Shown: one piece after another, positions 1 through 6,763 of the stretch | Numbering within the stretch: the first letter of the stretch is position 1 | Layout of the letters: each line of letters starts with the position of its first letter | Position numbers and translations under genes: made by a program | Assembly (NCBI GenBank): GCA_030630015.1 | Contig: DAOVNV010000080.1 | Coordinates: 1 to 9,795, forward strand | Source: Desulfuromonadales bacterium | Lineage (GTDB): Bacteria; Desulfobacterota; Desulfuromonadia; Desulfuromonadales; BM103 | Length of the DNA stretch: 9,795 nucleotides | Direction: 5' to 3' | Notes under the pieces: generated by a model | What the model was told of the DNA's origin: nothing | The model's database searches: none | Seen by the model: the letters and a program-made list of their open reading frames with translations, nothing else

Positions 1-491
1 GTATCCAGCAAAGTAACAGTAGCCTGCAAAAAATCAAGATAATTGCCGGCCAGTTCGTGCCTGGCGGCAGCGCGTTCGTCGTTTGGGGCACTTCTCCCGG
101 TGTTGGCCGCCCGATAAGGGGGGTTCATAATGACAATATCGAAAGGCTGCTCTCCCAACTCCGAAGGCAGGTCGCGAACGTCACCCTGCACAACTTTAAT
201 ACGATCCTGTAAACCGTTAAGAGCCACACTGCGCCGTGCACGGTCGGCCATTAACGGCTGACGCTCCAGAGCGACAATCTGTGCAGCCTTATCCCGATGT
301 GCCAAAATCAAGGGAATAATTCCATTACCCGTTCCGAGATCAATGATCCCCGCCCCTGACGTCACGATCAGAAAATCGCAAAGTAAAATCGGGTCAATTG
401 AGAAACGATAGCCGCTTTTTGGTTGAATGATCTCGATTTCGCCAAAGGAAAGGGAGGAAATTTCTTCCTGTGAAAAGAGTAATTTTGACAT
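1..491 (-). CDS. TrmN6-like N6-adenine methyltransferase (COG4123 type), N-terminal part, cut by window edge
   Basis: Partial gene: 163 codons are present and the C-terminus lies beyond position 1. The product is a Rossmann-fold SAM-dependent methyltransferase. The SAM-binding motif DLGTGNGI is at residues 51-58, an acidic residue ending strand 2 lies in VALE near 73-76, and the catalytic NPPY motif of amino-methylating enzymes is at 123-126, preceded by FDIVIM. The N-terminal stretch SGYRFSIDPILL (26-37) is typical of the TrmN6/YfiC group, which in E. coli methylates A37 of tRNA1(Val). That substrate is an inference here; related proteins in other phyla are often only called methyltransferases. 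The ATG at 491 gives the usual family N-terminus but has no clear Shine-Dalgarno sequence. The frame stays open upstream to a stop at 624-626, with a GTG at 596. The gene lies downstream of the ccsB terminator, so it probably has its own promoter. Confidence 0.85.
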   Translation of the reverse strand, partial: MSKLLFSQEEISSLSFGEIEIIQPKSGYRFSIDPILLCDFLIVTSGAGIIDLGTGNGIIPLILAHRDKAAQIVALERQPLMADRARRSVALNGLQDRIKVVQGDVRDLPSELGEQPFDIVIMNPPYRAANTGRSAPNDERAAARHELAGNYLDFLQATVTLLD

Positions 492-691
492 CACATTCAG
501 CTGGTTAGAAATTGAGTTATTGCCACTAAGAAGGCCTGACTGACGATGTTTCTCTTGATATGGAAGTATTCGATCAAAATCATGCTGCAAATACACTCCG
601 AGGCAATTTCCTGAAAAATGCAGTCAGTCTTTTGGCGACATCCTTCCGTTAATTCCCATCATGATTGTCGAAAGCTCAGTTTTATTCTTAC
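492..691. other. Intergenic region upstream of the methyltransferase gene
   Basis: About 200 bases between the ccsB terminator and the methyltransferase start. I find no convincing gene on either strand. The region should contain the promoter of the minus-strand methyltransferase, but no box pair with good matches and spacing stands out. A TTGAT-N13-ATCAA dyad lies near 555-580; its arms are only 5 bp. The methyltransferase frame remains open through most of the region (to 624), so part of it could be coding if the true start is the GTG at 596. Confidence 0.4.
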
Positions 692-727
692 AAAAAACTG
701 GGACAGAATATATCATTCTGTCCCAGT
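692..727 (-). terminator. Intrinsic terminator of the resB-ccsB transcription unit
   Basis: A perfect 13-bp stem pairs ACTGGGACAGAAT (697-709) with ATTCTGTCCCAGT (715-727) around a 5-nt loop. On the minus strand it is followed at once by six T residues (complement of 692-697). It lies 38 bases after the ccsB stop codon, the expected place for the end of the operon. On the plus strand the downstream sequence is only loosely T-rich, so the terminator is oriented for minus-strand transcripts. Confidence 0.92.
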
Positions 728-764
728 TGTCTTTCTTGGATTTTTTGCGTATCGCGCCCCGCGC

Positions 765-1619
765 TTACGCCGCCCCGTACGAATGCAAACCGGACAGAAC
801 CAGGTTCACCCCAAGGTAGCAGAAGATCGTCGCGGCAAAACCGATAATCGACAGCCAGGCTGCCCGCCGACCAACCCAGCCGCGGGTGAAGCGCGCATGC
901 AGAAAAGCCGCATAAATAAACCAGACAATCAGACTCCAGGTCTCCTTGGGGTCCCAGCTCCAGTAGGTGCCCCAGGCGTAGTTGGCCCAGGCGGCGCCAG
1001 TAATGATGCCGAGAGTCAGCATCGGAAAACCGAGCATGATCGCCTTGTAGTTGAGATCGTCCAGAACCTTGGCACTCGGGAACATGCCCAAGATACCGCC
1101 GATCGGTGAACCTTCTGCGGCCCGCTCTTCTTTACCGATCTTGATCAGGTACATGGTCGACACGCCGCAGGCGACGGCAAAACCGGCATAGCCGATAAAG
1201 CAGGTGATAACGTGGTAGGTCAGCCAGTTGCTCTGCAAGGCCGGCACCAGAGGCTGGATGGTCGCATCCAGGCTCCATTGCGCCCAGATCATCCCGAAGA
1301 AAGCAAAAGGGATCACGAAGGCGCCAACGGCCCGATGCTTGTACCTGACATCGAAAATCAGGTAAATCAGCAGGATCGACCAGGCGAAGAAGACCACCGA
1401 CTCGTAGAGGTTCGAAAGCGGCGCCTGTTCAAAGCCCAGGGCATAGGCTTCATACCAGCGCATGCCTATAGCTGCGGTGTTGGCCGCAAATCCGATCCAG
1501 CAAGCAACCGTTGCCACCAGGGCAACCTTGGAGCCTTTTGAAGCCAGATAAAGGATGAATATAACCATGGCTGCGAAATAAGCGATGGTCGTCACATTGA
1601 AAAGGAGCGAACTGGTCAT
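765..1619 (-). CDS. ccsB: System II cytochrome c biogenesis protein CcsB (CcsA/ResC family haem handler)
   Basis: A 284-residue polytopic membrane protein that, with ResB, moves haem across the cytoplasmic membrane and presents it to apocytochromes c at the periplasmic face. The tryptophan-rich WWD signature WGTYWSWDPKETW is at residues 216-228. Histidines suited as haem ligands are H136 (LTYHV) and H279 (GLHSY near the C-terminus), which flank the WWD region as in the family; H241 is a further candidate. About eight hydrophobic segments can be seen, for example 11-26, 33-50, 74-89, 98-113, 134-158, 197-211, 229-241 and 255-273. The length suits the short CcsA/ResC type, not the ResB-fused type. 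The ATG lies 2 bases after the resB stop (TAG-AC-ATG), with GGTGGAG upstream inside resB, so the two are tightly coupled. Naming conflicts: this family is called CcsA in plastids and some bacteria, ResC in Bacillus and CcsB in many automated annotations. Confidence 0.95.
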   Translation of the reverse strand: MTSSLLFNVTTIAYFAAMVIFILYLASKGSKVALVATVACWIGFAANTAAIGMRWYEAYALGFEQAPLSNLYESVVFFAWSILLIYLIFDVRYKHRAVGAFVIPFAFFGMIWAQWSLDATIQPLVPALQSNWLTYHVITCFIGYAGFAVACGVSTMYLIKIGKEERAAEGSPIGGILGMFPSAKVLDDLNYKAIMLGFPMLTLGIITGAAWANYAWGTYWSWDPKETWSLIVWFIYAAFLHARFTRGWVGRRAAWLSIIGFAATIFCYLGVNLVLSGLHSYGAA

Positions 1620-1621
1620 GT

Positions 1622-2992
1622 CTATTTCTCCACCAGGGTATCGTTAAAATCTTTAATCAATTCGTCGAAAAACAGTGAAAAAGCTGGTTGGTTGCGGTGT
1701 GCAACGCCTCCGACCTTGACACCGATGCCCCTCTCAAGAGGCTGCAGTGTCACCCATATCCTCCGGTGCGACAGGAAAAAAGCGGTCAGCGAACCGAATA
1801 CCATCAGGAAGCACCCGATCCAGACGACCCATACCCCCGGGTCCTTGGTAACAGACAAACCAGTATAGTAATCCTGCTCCGCTTCAAGCAAGGTGACAAT
1901 ATAGGCTCCGCCGCGTTTTTCGTCAAAATTCGCGAACTGTTGAAGAACAATAAACGGGTTGCCGTGCTGGTGATCACCCACATCAATATTAACTTGGGCT
2001 GCTGGACCGAAGCTCTGGTAGTTGCTTGCATAACCCATGGGGATAAGGGCCGCGCCTCCAGGCAAGGGCAGGTGCTTTCCTTGCCGGCCAACCACCTCAA
2101 CAGTTTCACCGGTCGCCCGCTCCTGGACTCGGAAGCGGAACACGGGGTCGCCGGATTGACCGTAGCTTGCCTGGTAGAAGGTCAACCCCTTGTACTGCAG
2201 AGGGTCGTTGACCTCGATGGTTTTCCGCAGAACCTCCTGACCGTTCTCCTTCACCACCAGTTTACTGACATAGTCTTTCGGGCGCCTGCCATCCTCGTAA
2301 AAGGTCACTTCAAAGTCTTCGCAATGCACCTCGAACCCGAGAGGGATGGGTGTCTGGCTGTCTGAACGCCCCCAGATACTGTCGACAAACGTCCCTTCAA
2401 CAATATTGACAAAGGCCTTGAAGCCCCAGACATTGCCGATCATGGCCCCGACGAAGATAATCAGGATGGAAAGGTGGGTCACGTAAACACCGAAACGGGC
2501 ATAAGCAGCCTTCTGCGAAAAGAAATGGATCTTGCCGTCCTGCTCGGTGATCACTGGCGCTGTAAACTTCTTCGACAGCAACACCGTCACTTTTTCGCGG
2601 ACCGACTCCATGGAACCGTCGGCAACAACCTCATCCAGGTTGGAGAAGGTTTTAAACAGACCGTCATCCGCGACCAGAACCGGCTCGCGCACCGTTTTCC
2701 AGACGTGCGGGAAACGCTTGATGGAACAGCAGATCAGGTTAACGGCAAAAAGACCCAACAGGGAAAGGAACCAGTAGGAATGGTACATGTCAAAAAACTG
2801 GAGAGAGTTAAAGAGATTATAGGTACTCTCACTCATCCCGAGCTTCTGCATGTACTCCTGGGGAGAAAGATTCTGCTGGATAACGGTACCGATAATCGAT
2901 GTCGTAGCCAGAAGGATCAGTATAGTGATCGTCAGTTTGAGAGAACAGAAAAAATCCCACAAACGATCCACGGGGTTGCTTTGCTTGCTCAA
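1622..2992 (-). CDS. resB: ResB-like cytochrome c biogenesis protein (System II, Ccs1 family)
   Basis: Partner of CcsB in System II cytochrome c maturation; it helps carry haem and positions the apocytochrome. From the TTG start at 2992 the protein has 456 residues, with membrane segments near 18-38, 72-90, 168-187 and 388-407 and a large periplasmic domain between the third and fourth. Family features are the N-terminal LWDFFCSLKLTI (11-22), the motif NDPLQYKGLTFYQASYG (262-278), and histidines H173 in segment 3 and H409 just after segment 4. The TTG is chosen because AGGAG sits seven bases upstream and the resulting N-terminus fits the family. A longer frame from another TTG at 3043 adds 17 residues but has no ribosome site. 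The 185-base gap after purE contains a promoter candidate, so resB-ccsB may be transcribed apart from the pur genes. Strong cytochrome c assembly would suit a metal- or sulfur-respiring anaerobe. Confidence 0.93.
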   Translation of the reverse strand: MSKQSNPVDRLWDFFCSLKLTITILILLATTSIIGTVIQQNLSPQEYMQKLGMSESTYNLFNSLQFFDMYHSYWFLSLLGLFAVNLICCSIKRFPHVWKTVREPVLVADDGLFKTFSNLDEVVADGSMESVREKVTVLLSKKFTAPVITEQDGKIHFFSQKAAYARFGVYVTHLSILIIFVGAMIGNVWGFKAFVNIVEGTFVDSIWGRSDSQTPIPLGFEVHCEDFEVTFYEDGRRPKDYVSKLVVKENGQEVLRKTIEVNDPLQYKGLTFYQASYGQSGDPVFRFRVQERATGETVEVVGRQGKHLPLPGGAALIPMGYASNYQSFGPAAQVNIDVGDHQHGNPFIVLQQFANFDEKRGGAYIVTLLEAEQDYYTGLSVTKDPGVWVVWIGCFLMVFGSLTAFFLSHRRIWVTLQPLERGIGVKVGGVAHRNQPAFSLFFDELIKDFNDTLVEK

Positions 2993-3004
2993 GTTTTTTC
3001 TCCT
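2990..3004 (-). promoter_or_regulatory. Ribosome binding site that fixes a TTG start for resB
   Basis: The minus strand reads AGGAG (3000-3004), then seven bases (AAAAAAC), then TTG (2990-2992). This strong, well-spaced site places the resB start at a TTG, 17 codons inside the longest open frame, and gives the N-terminus SKQSNPVDRLWDFF after fMet. Confidence 0.8.
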
Positions 3005-3053
3005 GACAGGGAGCGGCCCGAACCAGGCCACACCCCGAAACAATTTATGTTGA

Positions 3054-3090
3054 AAGTTGGGGGTATCCCGTGCAAGACGGAGGCCAACTT
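3054..3090 (-). other. Leader hairpin upstream of resB
   Basis: A two-tier inverted repeat lies in the untranslated stretch before resB. The outer arms AAGTTGG and CCAACTT (3054-3060 and 3084-3090) are perfect. Inside is a smaller hairpin with arms CCGT/ACGG (3068-3071 and 3077-3080). No T-run follows, so it is not an ordinary intrinsic terminator. It would lie downstream of the proposed promoter and about 60 bases before the start codon. It could protect the mRNA or be part of a regulator; it could also be chance. Confidence 0.35.
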
Positions 3091-3121
3091 AAAATCGACA
3101 CCATATTAGTGTTCAATCACG

Positions 3122-3148
3122 ATAATATGTCCATTGTTGGGCTGTCAA
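3122..3148 (-). promoter_or_regulatory. Candidate sigma-70-type promoter for resB-ccsB
   Basis: On the minus strand a consensus -35 TTGACA (3143-3148) is followed after 15 bases by TATTAT (3122-3127), five of six matches to the -10 consensus. The spacing is shorter than the optimal 17. It lies in the 185-base gap between purE and resB, where an internal promoter would be expected, and would give a leader of roughly 120 bases. Confidence 0.5.
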
Positions 3149-3177
3149 GGGCTCCCGGCAAAATATCACCCGAGCCA

Positions 3178-3702
3178 TTAGTGGTCAGCAAAGTCTTCGG
3201 CAAGCCTTTTTTCAAGTGCCGCCGCTTTCATCTCGACTCCTGTCGCCATCTCTGCTTTGAAGTCTGCAAGCTTGCGCACCAGGGAGGAATCCTCCAGGGC
3301 CAACATCTGCACCGCAAGGATTCCGGCATTGCTGGCACCGGCCTTGCCGATTGCCATAGTCGCCACCGGCATACCGGCGGGCATCTGCACCATGGCCAAC
3401 AGGGCATCCAGGCCGTTTAGCGACGTGGCATCGATCGGTACACCGATGATCGGTAAGGTGGTCTCTGCGGCCATGACACCCGCCAGATGGGCAGCAGCAC
3501 CGGCGCCGGCAATGAGCACCTTGAGGCCGCGCTCACGTGCGCTGGAGACGTAACGGCTGGTCCGCTCCGGAGTTCTGTGTGCGCTCGACACCGTCATTTC
3601 AAAGGGAACTTCGAACTGATTCAGCGCTTTGGCTGCCTCGACCATGATTTCATAGTCCGAATCGCTACCCATCAGAATACCGACCAAAGGTTTTTTGCTC
3701 AT
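3178..3702 (-). CDS. purE: 5-(carboxyamino)imidazole ribonucleotide mutase PurE
   Basis: Cytosolic enzyme of de novo purine synthesis that, as a class I PurE, converts N5-CAIR to CAIR. The 174 residues match the usual length of the stand-alone enzyme. Visible motifs are GSDSD (12-16, nucleotide phosphate binding), SAHRTP (40-45) with catalytic H42, GAGAAAHLAG (66-75) and the C-terminal PAGMPVATMAIGKAGASNAG (108-127). This wording is of the class I type, which normally works with PurK; purK is not in the window. The ATG at 3702 follows AGAGGA/AAGG ribosome-site sequence. It is 25 bases downstream of purD, so the two are probably co-transcribed. After the stop comes a gap with a promoter candidate for resB. 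Confidence 0.96.
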   Translation of the reverse strand: MSKKPLVGILMGSDSDYEIMVEAAKALNQFEVPFEMTVSSAHRTPERTSRYVSSARERGLKVLIAGAGAAAHLAGVMAAETTLPIIGVPIDATSLNGLDALLAMVQMPAGMPVATMAIGKAGASNAGILAVQMLALEDSSLVRKLADFKAEMATGVEMKAAALEKRLAEDFADH

Positions 3703-3727
3703 TGCCTTATCCTCTTACCTTTCACTA

Positions 3728-4999
3728 TTAACGATTCAACGCCTTTTTCCCAATATCAGTACGGAAGTGCGCACCGTCCCAGCTGATTTTCGCAACAGCC
3801 TGATAAGCCCGATCGATTGCTGCGGTAACCGTTGCACCCAACCCGGTCACCCCGAGCACGCGGCCACCGGTATTGACAACCTTGCCGCTTTCAAAACTGG
3901 TCCCGGCATGGAAGACAACCACGTCCTCCATCTCTCCGGCATCATCCAGTCCGAGGATTTCGAAACCCTTTTCATATGCCGCCGGGTAGCCGCCGGAAGC
4001 CATGACCACGCATACCGCCGCCTTGTCATGCCATTCCAATTCGGCACCGGAGAGATCACCTCTCGCACATGCCTGAAGGACCGGGACGACATCCGATTTC
4101 ATCCGCACCAGCAAGGGTTGGGCCTCTGGGTCACCGAACCGGGCGTTGAACTCGACCACCCGCGCCTTGCCATCGGCAATCATCAGACCGACATAAAGGA
4201 TGCCGACGTAAGGGCAACCCTCTTGAGCCATGCCGTCAATGGTCGGCCGTACAATTGTCTTCACAATCTCGTCGGCCAGCGCTTCAGTCACCACCGGAGC
4301 CGGCGAATAGGCACCCATCCCTCCGGTATTCGGCCCTTTGTCATTATCGAAAGCCGGCTTGTGGTCCTGCGACGAAGCCAGCGGCAGGATATTTTTGCCG
4401 TCGGTGAAGGCGAAAAAGGAGGCTTCTTCGCCGGCCATGAACTCCTCGATAACCACGCTGCTGCCAGCGTCGCCGAAGATGGTATCGACCATGATGTCGT
4501 CCACCGCCGCGACGGCCTGCTCCTCGGTCATTGCGACAACCACCCCTTTGCCAGCAGCCAGTCCATTCGCCTTGACCACGATCGGAGCCCCCTGCTCACG
4601 GATGTAGGCAACAGCTTCATCACGATCTGAAAAGGTGCGATAGTCTGCAGTCGGGATACCGTACTTGGCCATCAGATCCTTGGAGAAGCTTTTGCTGCCC
4701 TCGATGCGCGCCGCCGCCTGGCTCGGCCCGAAGATATCCAGACCGGCCTCCTGGAAACGATCGACGATCCCCAGAGTCAGCGGCACTTCAGGCCCGACCA
4801 CGGTCAGGTCTATCTCCTCTGCCAGGGCAAAGTCGAGCAATGCGTCGATATCATCAGCCGGGATATGAACACATTCTGCCAGTTCCGCGATGCCGGGATT
4901 ACCCGGCGCGCAGTAGACTTTCTCCACCAGAGGGGACTGAACAATCTTCCAGACCAGGGTATGCTCCCGCCCGCCACCGCCAACAACCAGAATTTTCAT
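3728..4999 (-). CDS. purD: Phosphoribosylamine-glycine ligase (GAR synthetase) PurD
   Basis: ATP-grasp enzyme that joins glycine to phosphoribosylamine to give GAR, the second step of purine synthesis. The 423 residues are full length for a monofunctional PurD. The N-terminal domain begins with VVGGGGREH (5-13). The ATP-grasp region carries VVKANGLAAGKGV (141-153) and VIEEFMAGEEASFFAF (183-198). The PurD signature GPNTGGMGAYSP is at 222-233, and the metal-binding segment EFNARFGDPE at 283-292. The start is the ATG at 4999, preceded by GAAGGG at a slightly long distance. It follows purH after a 177-base gap that holds a large palindrome, and precedes purE by 25 bases. Codon use and composition look like those of the neighbours. 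Confidence 0.97.
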   Translation of the reverse strand: MKILVVGGGGREHTLVWKIVQSPLVEKVYCAPGNPGIAELAECVHIPADDIDALLDFALAEEIDLTVVGPEVPLTLGIVDRFQEAGLDIFGPSQAAARIEGSKSFSKDLMAKYGIPTADYRTFSDRDEAVAYIREQGAPIVVKANGLAAGKGVVVAMTEEQAVAAVDDIMVDTIFGDAGSSVVIEEFMAGEEASFFAFTDGKNILPLASSQDHKPAFDNDKGPNTGGMGAYSPAPVVTEALADEIVKTIVRPTIDGMAQEGCPYVGILYVGLMIADGKARVVEFNARFGDPEAQPLLVRMKSDVVPVLQACARGDLSGAELEWHDKAAVCVVMASGGYPAAYEKGFEILGLDDAGEMEDVVVFHAGTSFESGKVVNTGGRVLGVTGLGATVTAAIDRAYQAVAKISWDGAHFRTDIGKKALNR

Positions 5000-5048
5000 T
5001 GATTTTACCCTTCAGGTTCTTATGCTTCATCCATGTAGACAGTTACAA

Positions 5049-5168
5049 GAAGCGAGCAATTTTTCGCAAGGTCAAGGCGCTCAAGCAAAGCATGCGGAGG
5101 CGTACCCAGGTACGCCGCACAAATGGTTTGCGCCGAGCAACGCCGAGATTGCGGAAAAGGGCCGCTTC
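5049..5168. repeat. About 120-bp imperfect palindromic element between purH and purD
   Basis: A long dyad symmetry centred near 5108 fills most of the 177-base gap. The perfect core is GGCGTACC (5099-5106) against GGTACGCC (5109-5116). Further out, TTTTCGCAA (5061-5069) pairs with TTGCGGAAA (5149-5157) with one G-T pair, and GAAGCG (5049-5054) pairs with CGCTTC (5163-5168). Between these are shorter matches such as GCGCTC/GAGC and AAGGCG/CGCC with small offsets. The element begins 8 bases after the purH stop and does not end in a T-run, so it is not a standard terminator. It has the look of a dispersed intergenic repeat of the REP or MITE type, or of an mRNA-stabilising structure. Only one copy is in the window, so dispersal cannot be shown here. 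Confidence 0.75.
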
Positions 5169-5176
5169 CCAACGTA

Positions 5177-6742
5177 CTAGTGCCTGAAATGCCGCATCTT
5201 GGTAAACACCATCGCCATGCCGTGCTCATCCGCCGCCGCGATGACCTCTTCGTCGCGGATCGAGCCGCCCGGCTGGATCACGGCGCAAATCCCCGCCGCC
5301 GCCGCGTTGTCGATGCCGTCACGGAAGGGGAAGAAAGCGTCCGAAGCCATCACGGCGCCCTGGACTTCCAGGCCGGCCAGCTCGGCTTTGATCGCCGCAA
5401 TGCGCGCCGAATTGACCCGGCTCATCTGGCCGGCACCGACACCGATGGTCATGCCGTCCTTGCCGTAAACGATGGCATTGGACTTGACGAACTTGGCCAC
5501 CCGCCAGGTGAACAGCAGGTCTTCCATCTCCTGCTCAGTCGGCTGGCGCTTGCTGACCACCGTCAACTCGGCAGTCAGGTCGAGATCGAGATCCTGCACC
5601 AGCAGGCCGCCATTGACCCGTTTGAAATCGAAGCGCGTCGTCGACTGCTCCGGCCACTCGCCACACTCCAGCAGGCGTACATTCTTCTTGGCCGCAATGA
5701 CCTCGACGGCTGGTGTGGCGACCTTGGGAGCAATGATGACCTCGACAAACTGCTTTTCGACAATGGCGCTGGCCGTCTCGGCATCAAGCTCCCGGTTGAA
5801 GGCGATGATGCCGCCAAAAGCCGACTCGCCATCAGTACTGAAAGCCCGCTGGTAGGCTTCGAGCAAACCTTCGCCGTAAGCCACGCCGCAGGGGTTGGCA
5901 TGCTTGACGATGACGCAGGCCGGGCCTTCGCTGAACTGCTTGATGCATTCCAGGGCGGCATCGGTATCGCCGATATTGTTGTAAGAGAGCGCCTTGCCCT
6001 GCAGCTGGCGGGCCGTGGCAATCGAAGACTCCTGGAGATTGTCCTCTACGTAGAAGGCGGCATTCTGATGAGGGTTCTCGCCGTAGCGCATGCCCTGGGC
6101 CTTTTTGAACTGCAGGGTCAAGGCCGGCGGAAATTCCGCATGCTCTTCGCCGACGCGACAACCCAGCCAGTTGGAGATAGCACCATCGTAGGCGGCCGTA
6201 TGCTGGTAGACCTTGACCGCCAGACGGAAATTGGTGTCGGTGGACACGGCACCGGCACTGCCTTTCATCTCGTCGAGGACTGCAGCATAATCGGCGCAAT
6301 CAACGATCACCGTGACGTCGCGGTTGTTCTTGGCCGCGCTACGCAGCATGGTCGGTCCGCCGATATCGATATTCTCAATAGCATCTTCAAGACTGCAATC
6401 TGGCTTGGCGACTGTCGCTTCGAAAGGATAGAGGTTGACGACCACCATGTCGATCGGTGTGATGTCATGCTCTTTCATCTTAGCGACATGGGCCGGGTTG
6501 TCGCGCAAGCCGAGCAGACCGCCGTGGATTTTCGGATGCAGCGTCTTGACCCGCCCATCGAGCATTTCGGGAAAGCCGGTATGCTCGGAAACATCCTTCA
6601 CGGCCAGGCCCGCGTCACGCAGCATCTTCGCAGTTCCACCGGTGGAAAGTATCTCGACATCGTAGTCACTCAGCTCTTTAGCAAAATCGACAATCCCTGT
6701 CTTGTCTGAAACACTGATCAATACACGTTTGATGGTTGCCAT
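5177..6742 (-). CDS. purH: Bifunctional AICAR formyltransferase / IMP cyclohydrolase PurH
   Basis: Catalyses the last two steps of IMP synthesis: formylation of AICAR with 10-formyl-tetrahydrofolate, then ring closure of FAICAR. The 521 residues are the usual length. The N-terminal IMP cyclohydrolase domain, with a methylglyoxal-synthase-like fold, spans about 1-195 and shows LISVSDKTG (8-16), STGGTAKML (33-41), GRVKTLHPKIHGGLL (63-77) and NIDIGGPTMLRSAAKN (124-139). The transformylase domain follows and carries the catalytic pair K280-H281 in VKHANPCG (279-286), then ESAFGGIIAFN (306-316). The ATG at 6742 has AGAGGTG upstream and starts 21 bases after the ASKHA gene. The stop is TAG at 5177-5179. 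A long plus-strand reading frame over this gene is a coding shadow. Confidence 0.98.
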   Translation of the reverse strand: MATIKRVLISVSDKTGIVDFAKELSDYDVEILSTGGTAKMLRDAGLAVKDVSEHTGFPEMLDGRVKTLHPKIHGGLLGLRDNPAHVAKMKEHDITPIDMVVVNLYPFEATVAKPDCSLEDAIENIDIGGPTMLRSAAKNNRDVTVIVDCADYAAVLDEMKGSAGAVSTDTNFRLAVKVYQHTAAYDGAISNWLGCRVGEEHAEFPPALTLQFKKAQGMRYGENPHQNAAFYVEDNLQESSIATARQLQGKALSYNNIGDTDAALECIKQFSEGPACVIVKHANPCGVAYGEGLLEAYQRAFSTDGESAFGGIIAFNRELDAETASAIVEKQFVEVIIAPKVATPAVEVIAAKKNVRLLECGEWPEQSTTRFDFKRVNGGLLVQDLDLDLTAELTVVSKRQPTEQEMEDLLFTWRVAKFVKSNAIVYGKDGMTIGVGAGQMSRVNSARIAAIKAELAGLEVQGAVMASDAFFPFRDGIDNAAAAGICAVIQPGGSIRDEEVIAAADEHGMAMVFTKMRHFRH

Positions 6743-6763
6743 AAAAACACCTCTTTTTGCAGT

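Noticed and set aside
555..580. TTGAT-N13-ATCAA dyad resembling an FNR site
   Set aside because: FNR/CRP-type sites need a four- to six-base spacer; a 13-base spacer with 5-bp arms is within chance.
618..1109. Plus-strand frame running from the intergenic region into antisense ccsB
   Set aside because: It crosses the ccsB terminator hairpin, most of it lies opposite ccsB, and the protein is a proline- and glycine-rich shadow without motifs.
3149..3177. GGCTC/GAGCC inverted repeat just after the purE stop, as a possible purE terminator
   Set aside because: The stem is only five base pairs with mismatches inside, and no T-run follows on the minus strand; TTGACA follows instead.
3695..4630. 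A 311-codon open frame on the plus strand opposite purD
   Set aside because: It lies within well-supported purD on the other strand, shows no family motif and has no plausible ribosome site; it is a coding shadow.
5049..5168. Reading the purH-purD palindrome as an intrinsic terminator
   Set aside because: No run of T follows the dyad on either strand, the core loop is very small, and purD downstream has no visible promoter of its own, which favours read-through.
5123..6709. A 528-codon open frame on the plus strand opposite purH
   Set aside because: It is antisense to an unmistakable full-length purH, has no recognisable domain, and its composition (rich in D, R, G, H) is what the reverse strand of GC-rich coding DNA gives.
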